Assembly (NCBI GenBank): GCA_001724275.1
Contig: MEDZ01000015.1
Location: forward strand, 1-64,000
Direction: 5' to 3'
DNA from: Gemmatimonadetes bacterium SCN 70-22
GTDB lineage: Bacteria; Gemmatimonadota; Gemmatimonadetes; Gemmatimonadales; Gemmatimonadaceae
DNA length: 64,000 nucleotides
A program made the position numbers and the translations under genes. Under the pieces are notes generated by a model. The model worked only from the letters and a program-made list of their open reading frames with translations. It had not been told where the DNA came from and searched no databases. Below, in pieces: positions 37,205 through 47,227 of the stretch (the first letter of the stretch is position 1; each line of letters begins with the position of its first letter).

Positions 37205-38608
37205 ATGACTGCCAGAACCACGTTCTCCGCGATCTTCGCTGCCTCGCTGCTCAGCGCCTCCGTCGTGATCGCCCAGCAGGCGCCGGCCAACAAGCCGTCC
37301 GACCCCGCCCCAGCCAAGAGCTCCGGCACGACCGACTCCTCGAAGACCGACAGCAAGGCGGCCAAGCCCGCCTCCTTCAGCTACGCGCCGCAGATCGGCA
37401 TCCAGCGCCTTCGCCCGGTCGACCAGCGCGGGATCAACGTCTTCGAGACGCCGAAGACCGACGCCGTGCCGTACACCGGCTTCAAGCTCGAGTGGGGCGC
37501 CGCCTTCACCCAGCAGTTCCAGGACCTCGACCACTCCAACACGGCCGCGCCGCGCATGGTCGGGGGCACCGACATGAACCAGCCGGTGAGCATCGGCGCC
37601 GGATTCAACAACGCCAACGCCAACCTGTACATGAACGCGCAGCTCGCGCCGGGGATCCGCGTGGCGCTGACCTCGTACATGTCGGCCCGGCACCACAACG
37701 AGATGTGGGTGAAGGATGGCTACCTCCTGATCGACGAGTCGCCGATCAAGGTCAAGGCGCTCGAGACGTTGATGCAGTACGTGACGGTGAAGGCCGGGCA
37801 CTTCGAGATCAATTACGGCGACGCCCACTTCCGCCGCACCGACAACGGGAACGCGATGTACAACCCGCTCGTGGGCAACTACATCATGGATGCCTTCACG
37901 ACCCAGATCGGCGGCGAGGTGCTGTTCCGCAAGGGCGCCTTCCTGGCCATGGGCGGCGTGACGGGTGGTGAGGTGCGCGGCGTCGTCCGCACGCCCGAAA
38001 AGCGCTCCCCCGCGTTCCTCGGCAAGATCGGCTTCGACAAGCAGTTCACCCCGATGGTCCGCGTGCGCCTGACGGGCTCGATGTTCTCGCAGTCCAAGTC
38101 GGCCAACAACACGCTGTACACCGGCGACCGCGCCGGCTCGCGCTACTACTCCGTCCTGGACTCGGTGACGTCCAGCGAGACCTCGCAGGCCTGGTCGGGC
38201 GCCCTCCAGCCCGGGTTCTCCAGCAAGGTGCACGCGAACGTGATCAACCCGTTCGTCAAGGTCGGCGGCCTGGAGCTGTTCGGGAACATCGAGACCGCCA
38301 AGGGCGGCGCCGCCACCGAGACGGTGGATCGCGAGTGGAAGCACAATGCCTACGAGGCGACCTACCGCTTCCTGAAGGACCAGCTCTACGTCGCCGCCCG
38401 CTACAACACGGCGAAGGGACGGCTGCCGAAGATCGCCAACGACGTCTCCCTCGACCGCTCGCAGTTCGGCGGCGGCTGGTTCATCACGCCCAACGTGATG
38501 CTCAAGACCGAGTACGTGACGCAGAAGTACAACGACTTCCCGGTGAACGACATCCGCAACGGCGGGAAGTTCAAGGGCTTCGTGGTGGAGGGCGTGGTCG
38601 CCTTCTGA
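37205..38608 (+). CDS. Probable outer-membrane beta-barrel (porin-like) protein
   Basis: This 467-residue protein has a signal peptide (about 1-24, ending VIAQQ), then a Lys/Ser/Thr/Pro/Ala-rich linker (25-57). A long series of amphipathic strands follows, broken by Gly/Asn/Asp turns, ending in a C-terminal aromatic residue (VVEGVVAF), as expected for a BAM-inserted barrel. I cannot assign a porin family; the strand pattern recalls phosphate-selective-porin-like proteins. It has a good ribosome-binding site and a very strong terminator, which together suggest high expression. Confidence 0.65.
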   Translation: MTARTTFSAIFAASLLSASVVIAQQAPANKPSDPAPAKSSGTTDSSKTDSKAAKPASFSYAPQIGIQRLRPVDQRGINVFETPKTDAVPYTGFKLEWGAAFTQQFQDLDHSNTAAPRMVGGTDMNQPVSIGAGFNNANANLYMNAQLAPGIRVALTSYMSARHHNEMWVKDGYLLIDESPIKVKALETLMQYVTVKAGHFEINYGDAHFRRTDNGNAMYNPLVGNYIMDAFTTQIGGEVLFRKGAFLAMGGVTGGEVRGVVRTPEKRSPAFLGKIGFDKQFTPMVRVRLTGSMFSQSKSANNTLYTGDRAGSRYYSVLDSVTSSETSQAWSGALQPGFSSKVHANVINPFVKVGGLELFGNIETAKGGAATETVDREWKHNAYEATYRFLKDQLYVAARYNTAKGRLPKIANDVSLDRSQFGGGWFITPNVMLKTEYVTQKYNDFPVNDIRNGGKFKGFVVEGVVAF

Positions 38609-38625
38609 CCCGGCCGGGGAGAACG

Positions 38626-38655
38626 CGGAGGGGCGCCGGTTCCGGCGCCCCTCCG
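38626..38655 (+). terminator. Strong terminator after the porin-like gene
   Basis: A perfect 14-bp stem (38626-38639 with 38642-38655), two-base loop, followed by TGCGTTTCC. It lies 17 nt past the stop. A direct repeat of GCTGCGACGCCGG (38668 and 38683) and a CGTTAGGC-type motif (38706-38713) fill the rest of the convergent gap to glyA. Confidence 0.8.
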
Positions 38656-38724
38656 TGCGTTTCCGGCGGCTGCGACGCCGGTTGCTGCGACGCCGGCCCC
38701 GGGATGCCTAACGGCTCCCCTCCC

Positions 38725-40023
38725 TCACCCGCTGGCCCCCGCCCCTTCCTCGGCCAGCGGGTACAGGGGGAAGTCGTCCGTCAGCGCCTTCACCGAGGCC
38801 CGCACCGCCTCGTGGGCGGCCGCGTCGTCGGGGGCGGCCAGCACGGCGTCGATCAGCGCGGCGATCCGGCGCATCTCCCCTTCCCGCATCCCGCGCGTCG
38901 TCACCGCGGGGGTGCCGATCCGGATGCCGCTGGTGACGAACGGCGACTGCGTCTCGCGGGGCACCGTGTTCTTGTTGACGGTGATCCCCGCCCGGTCGAG
39001 CACCTGCTCCGCCAGCTTTCCCGTGATCCCCTTGTTGCGCAGGTCGACGAGCATCAGGTGATTGTCCGTCCCGCCCGAGACGAGCTGGTATCCGCGCTCC
39101 GCCAGCGCCAGCGCCAGCGCCTGGGCGTTGCGCACGACCTGGCCGCAGTAGTCGGCGAACGACGGATGGAGCGCCTCGCGGAACGCGACGGCCTTGGCGG
39201 CGATGACGTGTTCCAGCGGTCCCCCCTGCGAGCCGGGGAAGACCGCCTTGTCGACCACCTTCGCGTGCTCCGCCTTGCACAGGATGAGCCCGCCGCGCGG
39301 CCCACGCAGCGTCTTGTGCGTCGTCGTGGTGACCACGTCGGCGTGCGGCATCGGCGAGGGGTGGTGCCCCGTCGCCACGAGCCCCGCGATGTGCGCCATG
39401 TCGACCATCAACAGCGCTCCCACCTCGCGGGCCACCTCGGCGAAGGCGGCAAAGTCGATCACGCGCGGATAGGCGCTCGCCCCGGCGATGATCATCCGCG
39501 GCCGCTCGCGACGCGCCACGTCGCGCAACATGTCGTAGTCGATGTACCCGGCGTCGGTGACGCCGTAATGCACCGCGCGATACAGGAGCCCGGAGAAGTT
39601 GACCGGCGACCCGTGCGTCAGGTGCCCGCCCTGCGAGAGGTCCTGCCCGAGCAGCGTGTCACCCGGCTTGAGGAAGGCGAGGCAGACCGCGCTGTTGGCC
39701 GAGGCCCCGGAGTGCGGTTGGACGTTCGCGTGGTCGGCGCCGAACAGCTGCTTGGCCCGGTCGATCGCCAGCTGCTCCACATGGTCCACGATCTCGCAGC
39801 CGCCATAGTAGCGCTTGCCCGGGAGCCCCTCCGCATACTTGTTGGTGAGGGGTGAGCCCAGCGCCTCGAGGACGGCCGGGGAGACGAAGTTCTCGCTGGC
39901 GATCAGTTCGAGCCCCTCGGACTGGCGCTCGATCTCACGCTCGATGAGCCGGGCGATCTCCGGGTCGGCCTCGCGCAGCGCGCTCCCCGGGGGACACCGA
40001 TCCCACGACTTCCAGTCGCTCAT
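38725..40023 (-). CDS. glyA: Serine hydroxymethyltransferase
   Basis: GlyA converts serine and tetrahydrofolate to glycine and 5,10-methylene-THF, the main source of one-carbon units. The 432-residue product has [39 protein letters not shown], the PLP Lys in [16 protein letters not shown], and the C-terminal [15 protein letters not shown]. It overlaps rpiB by 4 nt (ATGA). Length and key residues are normal. Confidence 0.97.
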   Translation of the reverse strand: MSDWKSWDRCPPGSALREADPEIARLIEREIERQSEGLELIASENFVSPAVLEALGSPLTNKYAEGLPGKRYYGGCEIVDHVEQLAIDRAKQLFGADHANVQPHSGASANSAVCLAFLKPGDTLLGQDLSQGGHLTHGSPVNFSGLLYRAVHYGVTDAGYIDYDMLRDVARRERPRMIIAGASAYPRVIDFAAFAEVAREVGALLMVDMAHIAGLVATGHHPSPMPHADVVTTTTHKTLRGPRGGLILCKAEHAKVVDKAVFPGSQGGPLEHVIAAKAVAFREALHPSFADYCGQVVRNAQALALALAERGYQLVSGGTDNHLMLVDLRNKGITGKLAEQVLDRAGITVNKNTVPRETQSPFVTSGIRIGTPAVTTRGMREGEMRRIAALIDAVLAAPDDAAAHEAVRASVKALTDDFPLYPLAEEGAGASG

Positions 40024-40472
40024 TTCGCCTCCGGCGCAGGTTCGATCTTCTCGACGCGTCGCTCATGCCGTCCCCCCTCGAAGGGGGTCTTGAGCCACGT
40101 CTCGAGAATACGGGTGGCGTCCTCCTCGGACACGAAGCGCGCGGGGAGGACGAGGATGTTCGAATCGTTATGCAGCCGCGACAGCTCGGCAATTTCCGGC
40201 GTCCACGCCACGGCGGCGCGTACGTGCGGGTGCCGGTTGGCGGCGTACGACATGCCGAGTCCCGTCCCGCACAGGAGCACGCCGCGCCTGGCCTCCCCAT
40301 GTTCGACGCGCAACGCCACCGGATGCGCGAAATCGGGATAGTCGGTCGACGCCGACGAGTTGGTGCCGACATCCTGCACGTCGTAGCCCAGCGCCTCGAG
40401 GCGCGCCACGAGCTTCTGCTTCAACGCGAAGCCGGCGTGGTCGGAGCCGATGGGGATGGTTTCCTTGGACAC
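40020..40472 (-). CDS. rpiB: Ribose-5-phosphate isomerase B
   Basis: RpiB interconverts ribose-5-phosphate and ribulose-5-phosphate. The 150-residue product shows [12 protein letters not shown], the catalytic Cys loop [16 protein letters not shown] and the [13 protein letters not shown] segment. The start is GTG 40472, and the tandem AGAAGACG-type array begins one base upstream, exactly where a ribosome-binding site should be. Translation is probably coupled onward to glyA (4-nt overlap). An rpiB-glyA pair is a common arrangement. Confidence 0.95.
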   Translation of the reverse strand: MSKETIPIGSDHAGFALKQKLVARLEALGYDVQDVGTNSSASTDYPDFAHPVALRVEHGEARRGVLLCGTGLGMSYAANRHPHVRAAVAWTPEIAELSRLHNDSNILVLPARFVSEEDATRILETWLKTPFEGGRHERRVEKIEPAPEAK

Positions 40473-40473
40473 G

Positions 40474-40545
40474 AGAGGACGAAAGGACGAGAAGACGAGA
40501 AGACGAGAAGACGAGAAGACGAGAAGACGAGAAGACGAGCGGACG
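40474..40545. repeat. Tandem AGAAGACG-type array before rpiB
   Basis: Nine 8-bp units: AGAGGACG, AAAGGACG, six perfect AGAAGACG, then AGCGGACG. Variant units sit at both edges and perfect ones in the middle, the usual pattern of slippage expansion. The array touches the rpiB GTG. Confidence 0.95.
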
Positions 40546-40636
40546 ACCGAATTCTACAGTGCGGGACGCGACGCGGAGAGGGGGCGGGGCCGACAGGCTC
40601 CCACCCCCTCTCCGCCCCTCGGCCGCGCGCCCGCCC

Positions 40637-41713
40637 CTAGCTCCTTCTGGGCCACTGCGGCCAGGTGCGCACCAGCCCCCCCACCGCGGCGAGGCGGCGC
40701 TCGGCCAGGCGATCGGCCGCCTCATAGGTCGGGATCCCCTGCTCGCGGGCAATCTCGAAGACGCCGAGCGTCGTGTCGTAGATCTCGTCGGCCTTGCGCA
40801 GGGCGCGCTGCGCCGTCCATCCGGCCAGCTCGCTGTACACGTTGATGACACCGCCGGCGTTGGCGACGAAGTCGGGGGCGTAGAGGATCCCCTTCTTCTC
40901 CAGGTCGCCCCCGTGCTTCTCCGGGAGGAGGAGCTGGTTGTTGGCCGCACCGGCGACGATCTCGGCCCGCAGCTTGGGGATCGTGTCATCGTTGATGATC
41001 CCGCCGAGGGCGCAGGGGGCGAAGATGTCCGCCTGCACGCTGTAGATCGCGTCGAGGTCCACCGCGCGCGCCCCGCACTCGTCCACCACGCGCTTCACGC
41101 GCGCCGCATCGATGTCGGTGACGATGAGCTTCGCCTCGTGGGCGTGGAGTTCCTTGCACAGGTAGTAGCCGACGTTCCCCAGCCCCTGCACCGCGATCGT
41201 CTTGCCGGCGACCGACTCCGAGCCCCAGCGGTGCTTGGCCGTGGCCTGGATGGCGCGGAAGACGCCGCGGGCGGTGACCGGCGAGGGGTCGCCCGACTTG
41301 GTCGCCAGCCCGGCGACGTAGTCGGTCTCCATGTGCACGAAGTCCATGTCCGCCGTGCTCGTCCCCACGTCCTCGGCAGTGACGTACCGTCCGCCTAACG
41401 ACTCGACGAAGCGCCCGTGGGCGCGGAAGATCATCTCGCGCTTGGCCGTCCGGTTGTCACCGATGATGACGGCCTTGCCGCCGCCGAGGTTGAGCCCGGC
41501 CACCGCGTTCTTGTAGGTCATCCCGCGCGCGAGGCGCAGCGCATCGATGATGGCCTCGTCGTCGCTCTTGTACTGCCAGAAGCGCGTCCCGCCAAGGGCG
41601 GGGCCCAGCGTGGTGTCGTGAATCGCGATGATGCCACGGTAGCCACTCGACTTGTCGTGACAGACGACAAGCTGCTCGTGGCCCATCTCGGAGATTACGT
41701 CGAAGAGGTTCAT
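40637..41713 (-). CDS. Leu/Phe/Val-type amino-acid dehydrogenase
   Basis: This 358-residue enzyme is of the Glu/Leu/Phe/Val dehydrogenase family and oxidatively deaminates a branched-chain or aromatic amino acid with NAD. It has [10 protein letters not shown], the catalytic Lys in [28 protein letters not shown], and the Rossmann motif [11 protein letters not shown]. Length fits leucine or phenylalanine dehydrogenase (about 350). Which substrate is used cannot be settled by eye. Next to acyl-CoA dehydrogenase it would suit branched-chain amino-acid breakdown. A TTA codon lies in the CGTTAGGC motif at 41393-41400. Confidence 0.9.
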   Translation of the reverse strand: MNLFDVISEMGHEQLVVCHDKSSGYRGIIAIHDTTLGPALGGTRFWQYKSDDEAIIDALRLARGMTYKNAVAGLNLGGGKAVIIGDNRTAKREMIFRAHGRFVESLGGRYVTAEDVGTSTADMDFVHMETDYVAGLATKSGDPSPVTARGVFRAIQATAKHRWGSESVAGKTIAVQGLGNVGYYLCKELHAHEAKLIVTDIDAARVKRVVDECGARAVDLDAIYSVQADIFAPCALGGIINDDTIPKLRAEIVAGAANNQLLLPEKHGGDLEKKGILYAPDFVANAGGVINVYSELAGWTAQRALRKADEIYDTTLGVFEIAREQGIPTYEAADRLAERRLAAVGGLVRTWPQWPRRS

Positions 41714-41818
41714 GGGTCTTGAGACGGGAGAGGGGAGGCGGGAGACGGGAGTGTGGGGCCGCGCTGGTGGGGACCAGCCGGCGTCACGTCGCCGCGCCGC
41801 GTGAGGTGCTGCATTGCG

Positions 41819-42982
41819 TCATGACTTGGCGTACAACTCGCGGGCAATCACGATCCGCTGGATCTCGGATGTGCCCTCGTAGATCTCGGTCACCTTCGCG
41901 TCCCGGAAGAGGCGCTCCACCGGATACTCCTTCACGTAGCCGTAGCCCCCGAAGATCTGGATGGCCTCGGTGGTGACCCACATGGCGGTCTCGCTGGCCA
42001 TCAGCTTGCTCATGGAGCCGAACTGCGTGATGGGTTGCCCGCGATCCTTCGCCGACGCGGCCGCATACAGCAGGGCGCGCGAGGCGGCCACGCGCGTCGC
42101 CATGTCGGCCAGCTTGAACTGCACCGCCTGGAACTCCTTGATCGGCTTGCCGAACTGCTTGCGCTCGGCGGCATACCGTACGGCGTGCTCGAGCGCCGCG
42201 CGCGCGATGCCGATGGACTGCGCCGCGATGCCGAGTCGCCCGTTGTCGAGCGACTGCATCGCGTACACGAAGCCCATCCCTTCCTGGCCGAGCAGGTTGG
42301 CCGCCGGCACGCGCAACTCGTCGAAGACGAGCTGGTTGGTCTCGGAGCCGCGCAGCCCCATCTTGTCCTCCTTCTTTCCCACGGAGAAGCCGGGAAGGTC
42401 GGGCGTGACGATGAAGGTCGAGATCCCACGCGCCCCCTTTCGGTCGTTGGGCGCATCGGTGCGGGCCATCGCGAGGATCACGTCGGCGTGAGCGCCGCTC
42501 GTCACCCAGGCCTTCACGCCGGTCAGGACGTAGTGGTCGCCGTCGCGGACCGCCCGCGTGCGCAGCGAGGCCGCGTCGGAGCCGGCGTCCGGCTCGGACA
42601 GGGCAAAGGCGCCCAGGAACTCGCCCCGCGCCATGGGGCGGAGGAAGCGCTGCTTCTGCTCCTCGCTCCCGTATCGCAGGAGCATCTGCGTGGGAAGCGA
42701 GTTGTGCACGCTCATGAGCACGGCCACCGAGGCATCGACGGCGGCGATCTCCTCGAGCGCGACGAGATACGTACAGGTGTCGAGGCCCAGCCCGTCGTAC
42801 GCCTCGGGGATGAGCATCCCGAGGAATCCGAGCGCGCCAAGCTTGTCGACGATGCGGCGATCGAAGATCGACTCGCGGTCCCACCGGTCGCTGTGTGGCG
42901 CGATCTCGGCGGCCGCGAAGTCGCGCGCGGTCTGCTGGATCGCGCGCTGCTCCTCGGTGAGGGGGATGAGTGCCCAGCTCAT
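41819..42982 (-). CDS. Acyl-CoA dehydrogenase (short/branched-chain type)
   Basis: This 387-residue FAD enzyme introduces a 2,3 double bond in acyl-CoA. It shows FALSEPDAGSDAASLRT, WVTSGAHADV, QIFGGYGYVKEYPVERLFRD and YEGTSEIQRIVIAREL, where Glu is the catalytic base in the short-chain type. It sits between 3-hydroxybutyryl-CoA dehydrogenase and the amino-acid dehydrogenase, fitting butyryl-CoA or branched acyl-CoA oxidation. The ribosome-binding site is poor, and an AGAAGACG-type array begins 8 nt upstream of the ATG. Confidence 0.93.
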   Translation of the reverse strand: MSWALIPLTEEQRAIQQTARDFAAAEIAPHSDRWDRESIFDRRIVDKLGALGFLGMLIPEAYDGLGLDTCTYLVALEEIAAVDASVAVLMSVHNSLPTQMLLRYGSEEQKQRFLRPMARGEFLGAFALSEPDAGSDAASLRTRAVRDGDHYVLTGVKAWVTSGAHADVILAMARTDAPNDRKGARGISTFIVTPDLPGFSVGKKEDKMGLRGSETNQLVFDELRVPAANLLGQEGMGFVYAMQSLDNGRLGIAAQSIGIARAALEHAVRYAAERKQFGKPIKEFQAVQFKLADMATRVAASRALLYAAASAKDRGQPITQFGSMSKLMASETAMWVTTEAIQIFGGYGYVKEYPVERLFRDAKVTEIYEGTSEIQRIVIARELYAKS

Positions 42983-42990
42983 GGGAGGTG

Positions 42991-43022
42991 AGAAGACGAG
43001 AGGACGAGAGGACGAGAAGACG
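42991..43022. repeat. Tandem AGAAGACG-type array before acyl-CoA dehydrogenase
   Basis: Four 8-bp units: AGAAGACG, AGAGGACG, AGAGGACG, AGAAGACG. It lies 8 nt from the start codon, the same distance as in eno. Confidence 0.92.
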
Positions 43023-43078
43023 AGGCGCGTGCGGAGTGGGCGGCGCGCGCCCGACTCCGGCGTCCCGCCTCGCGGGGG

Positions 43079-43927
43079 CTAGTCATACTTGTGGAAACCG
43101 CGCCCGCTCTTGCGTCCCAGCCACCCCGCGGCGACGTACTTTCGCAGCAAGGGACACGGACGGTACTTGGAGTCGCCGAGCCCGTCGTGCAGGACCTCCA
43201 TGATGGCGAGGCACGTGTCGAGGCCGATCAGGTCGGCCAGGGCCAGGGGGCCCATCGGGTGGTTCATCCCGAGCTTCATCACGGTGTCGATCGCCTCCAC
43301 CGTCCCTACCCCCTCCATGAGCGCATACACCGCCTCGTTGATCATCGGGAGGAGGATGCGGTTGGCGACGAAACCGGGGAAGTCGTTCACTTCGACCGGC
43401 GTCTTCCCCACGGCCTTCGCCAGCTCGAGGACGCGCTGGGTGGTGGCGTCGCTCGTGGCGAGCCCCCGGATGACCTCCACCAGCTGCATCACCGGGACGG
43501 GGTTCATGAAGTGCATCCCGATCACCTGCTCGGGACGCCGGGTCCGGGCGGCGATGTCGGTGATGGAGATGGAGCTGGTGTTGGTCGCGAGGATCGCCCC
43601 CGGGGCGGCGAGGCGGTCCACGTCGCCGAAGATCTTGTGCTTCAGCTCCACGTTCTCGGTGGCCGCCTCGATGACGAGGGCCGCACCCGCGACGGCGCCG
43701 ATGTCGGTGCTGTCGGTGAGGCGGGCCAGGGTGGCCGCCTTGGCCGCGGCGTCGAGCGTCCCCTTCTTCACCTGGCGGTCGAGGTTCTTGTCGATCGTGG
43801 CCCTGCCGCGCGCCAGCGCCTCCGCGGCCACGTCGATCATCGTGACGGGGAAGCCGCTTTGCGCGAAGACATGGGCGATCCCGTTGCCCATCTGCCCCGC
43901 ACCAATCACCGCAATCCTGTCGGACAT
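43079..43927 (-). CDS. 3-hydroxybutyryl-CoA dehydrogenase
   Basis: This 282-residue enzyme interconverts acetoacetyl-CoA and 3-hydroxybutyryl-CoA with NAD(P). It has the Rossmann motif [46 protein letters not shown] (catalytic His), [18 protein letters not shown], and the C-terminal [21 protein letters not shown]. It is full length. With the thiolase gene and acyl-CoA dehydrogenase it forms most of a short-chain acyl-CoA pathway; a crotonase is not in the window. It starts 6 nt after the CPBP protease gene. Confidence 0.95.
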   Translation of the reverse strand: MSDRIAVIGAGQMGNGIAHVFAQSGFPVTMIDVAAEALARGRATIDKNLDRQVKKGTLDAAAKAATLARLTDSTDIGAVAGAALVIEAATENVELKHKIFGDVDRLAAPGAILATNTSSISITDIAARTRRPEQVIGMHFMNPVPVMQLVEVIRGLATSDATTQRVLELAKAVGKTPVEVNDFPGFVANRILLPMINEAVYALMEGVGTVEAIDTVMKLGMNHPMGPLALADLIGLDTCLAIMEVLHDGLGDSKYRPCPLLRKYVAAGWLGRKSGRGFHKYD

Positions 43928-43933
43928 GTTCGT

Positions 43934-44824
43934 TCAGCTCCTTGGGCGCGCCCCGCGCCGCAGCAGGAAGACAATCGCGAGCAGCATGCCGGCGGCGGCA
44001 AAGAGCCCCGCTTCGGGCCCCCACGCGCCCCCGGTGGCCCAGTCCGGGCCGGCATCCACGGTTCGATAGTTCGGCGCCCCCAGCCCCGTCCCGCTCACCG
44101 ACGTGTGCATCACGCCGGCCATCACGAAGTTCCACGCCACGTGCGCCGCCCACGCCGCGTAGAGACTGCGCATCGCCACCAGGATGCTCCCGAGAAAGAT
44201 CCCCGCGAGCGTCACCACCGCGATCGACTGCAACGTCGCTCCCGCGTTCTCCAGGTGCATCAGGCCGAAGGCGACGCTCGTCAGCACGATCGCCGCTTGC
44301 GCCCCGAGCCGCTCTCGCAGGAGCGCGAACGCGTAGCCTCGCGTCGCCAGCTCCTCCCACAGGGCCGCCGGGACCAGGAGGGCGAGGGTGAGCAGCGCCT
44401 CCCGCCCCACGTCCCCCGGAGGCATCGCCTCCACGCGCAGCCAGCCGATCCCCAGCAGGGCCAGCGAGGGCACCCCGACCGCCGCCGCGCCTAACGCGCC
44501 CCCCACGAGCAGGGCCCGCGGCGTGCACGCCGCCCGGTCGAGCGCCACCAGGCGCCACCCATCCGGCTCAACGACCCGGAACGTCCACCAGTGCCCGACC
44601 AGCATCCCGATCGACCACGTCAGGACGTACGTGGGGAGGCGCACCCCGGTGGCCCCCTCGACCCAGGCGGCCACGGGCGGCAGCACGGCGCGGGCGCCGA
44701 GATACCCCACGGAACAGGCAAGCAGGAAGATCGCGAACTTCCACGCCGGGGCGACGCTCCCCCCGCGCCACTCGCGCCCACCGGGCGACGGCGCGAGGAG
44801 CTCCTCCCCTCCGGACACGGACAT
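43934..44824 (-). CDS. CPBP intramembrane glutamic endopeptidase
   Basis: This 296-residue integral membrane protein belongs to the CPBP/Abi (Rce1-like) family. It has the catalytic EExxxR motif in WEELATRGYAFALL and the HxxxN motif in HVAWNFVMAG, with about eight transmembrane helices. Family members cleave prenylated or membrane substrates, or act in bacteriocin self-immunity; the target here is unknown. It is inserted between thiolase and 3-hydroxybutyryl-CoA dehydrogenase, an odd place for a protease. A TTA codon in a CGTTAGGC motif lies at 44489-44496. Confidence 0.88.
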   Translation of the reverse strand: MSVSGGEELLAPSPGGREWRGGSVAPAWKFAIFLLACSVGYLGARAVLPPVAAWVEGATGVRLPTYVLTWSIGMLVGHWWTFRVVEPDGWRLVALDRAACTPRALLVGGALGAAAVGVPSLALLGIGWLRVEAMPPGDVGREALLTLALLVPAALWEELATRGYAFALLRERLGAQAAIVLTSVAFGLMHLENAGATLQSIAVVTLAGIFLGSILVAMRSLYAAWAAHVAWNFVMAGVMHTSVSGTGLGAPNYRTVDAGPDWATGGAWGPEAGLFAAAGMLLAIVFLLRRGARPRS

Positions 44825-44853
44825 GGCCGCTCGCGCGCCGCCGTCGCTTCCGC

Positions 44854-46059
<1,206 letters not shown>

Positions 46060-46099
46060 GGCTGGAACGGCGGGAGAAGGCCCCCACCCGTTTGGGGAG

Positions 46100-46140
46100 G
46101 GGAGACCCGAAAGCTAACCGCGGGTCTCCCGCCGGAACAA
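46100..46140 (-). promoter_or_regulatory. Candidate thiolase promoter inside an inverted repeat
   Basis: On the minus strand, TTG, 21 nt, then TAGCTTTC (46116 to 46109). The -7/-10-like box lies in the 11-nt loop of a perfect 10-bp inverted repeat (46100-46109 with 46121-46130), so a protein bound to the repeat would cover the promoter. The 15-mer CGGTTAGCTTTCGGG here (46106-46120, minus) is repeated exactly before purH (61175-61189, plus). Confidence 0.5.
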
Positions 46141-46240
46141 CGAGGCAGGGGCGGGACGCCCGGAGCCGGCGCGCGTCGTGAGCCACCCCTCGGCGCCGCC
46201 GCTCGGCGCGGCCCCTCGGCCGCTCCCCCTCCCCCCGTCG

Positions 46241-47227
46241 CTACCGCAGGCGCAGCGTCAGGTGGTGCGCCCCCCCCTTCCCGCGCATGTCTTCCCAACC
46301 GTAATCGAGCGACACGCGGTCGAACGACACCCCGGCACCGGAGGTCAGCGGACGCTGGGCCCTGAGTTCCGGCGCGCGAACCCCACCGCGCACGACGAAC
46401 GCCACCCCCTCGATGGGGACGTAACTCAGCTCTCCCCCCGCGGCCGGGAGGACCCGGCCGTCGCGCCGCACCGCCAGGTTGGCGGCGGCGGCCACGTCGA
46501 ACCACCGGAAGTTGCCGAATCCCCCCGCCGCACCGAACGAGAGCCGGGCGGGGAGTTGCGCTCGTGTCTCCCCGATGGCGAGGTCGCGCCCCAGGTGCTG
46601 CAGCGCCACCCCGGCCGTCACCGCCCCGTTGAGGAGGCTCCTGGAGGCGCCGAGGTCGAAGGAGGCCGAGGTCGCGCGCACATCGGAGACGCGTTCCTCC
46701 ACGTAGCGCGCCGACGCCCCCCACCGCATCCCCTTCCAGGCAAAGGACGCCGCGACGTTGGCGCCCAATCCGGCGGTGGCGCGCGCCGCTTCGTCGGTCA
46801 GCACGTCGCTGCGCGCCGGGAAGCCGCCGAAGCGCGACCGCGCGTCCAACAGCTGCGTCCCGACCGAGATGCCGAGCGCCCCGACGGTCATCGCACTCGC
46901 CAGGTGCCCCACGGTCGCCCCGCTAGCATAACGAGCCCCGGTCAGCGAGACGGCATTGCTCCCCCCGGCGAGCGCCGGGTTGCCGAAGGCCGCGTCGACG
47001 TCCCGCGTCCCCATCGACAGGCCGCCCATCGCCACGGCCCTGGCGCTTGCCGGGAGCTGGAGGATGAGGGGAGCATAGCGCTCGCGCTGCGCCTGCGCGG
47101 GCGGCGCCGCCAGCACGACGGCGCACGTCGTCAGGAGCAAGGCGCGCATGGCTCCGCCGATGCGCAGGCCAGCGGTCGCCACCGCGGGAGGGGCGGCGAC
47201 GACGTCGCCAGCGGGGCGGCCGCTCAT
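46241..47227 (-). CDS. PorV/PorQ-like outer-membrane protein
   Basis: The frame opens at ATG 47227 (4-nt overlap with the hydrolase stop). A second ATG at 47149 starts directly with a signal peptide (MRALLLTTCAVVLAAPPAQAQ), so this is the likelier start (302 residues). The mature protein begins APLILQLPASARAVAMGGLSMGTRDVDAAFGNPAL, the conserved opening of PorV/PorQ/UPF0164-type barrels of Bacteroidetes and relatives. It continues as a 14-strand-like barrel and ends HHLTLRLR. PorV-type proteins help move type IX cargo or act as outer-membrane transporters; no type IX genes are visible here. Confidence 0.78.
   Translation of the reverse strand: MSGRPAGDVVAAPPAVATAGLRIGGAMRALLLTTCAVVLAAPPAQAQRERYAPLILQLPASARAVAMGGLSMGTRDVDAAFGNPALAGGSNAVSLTGARYASGATVGHLASAMTVGALGISVGTQLLDARSRFGGFPARSDVLTDEAARATAGLGANVAASFAWKGMRWGASARYVEERVSDVRATSASFDLGASRSLLNGAVTAGVALQHLGRDLAIGETRAQLPARLSFGAAGGFGNFRWFDVAAAANLAVRRDGRVLPAAGGELSYVPIEGVAFVVRGGVRAPELRAQRPLTSGAGVSFDRVSLDYGWEDMRGKGGAHHLTLRLR

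Noticed and set aside
37205-38608. Plus-strand porin-like gene as a phosphate-selective porin
   Set aside because: The strand pattern is suggestive, but no diagnostic motif was seen, so only a generic barrel call is made.
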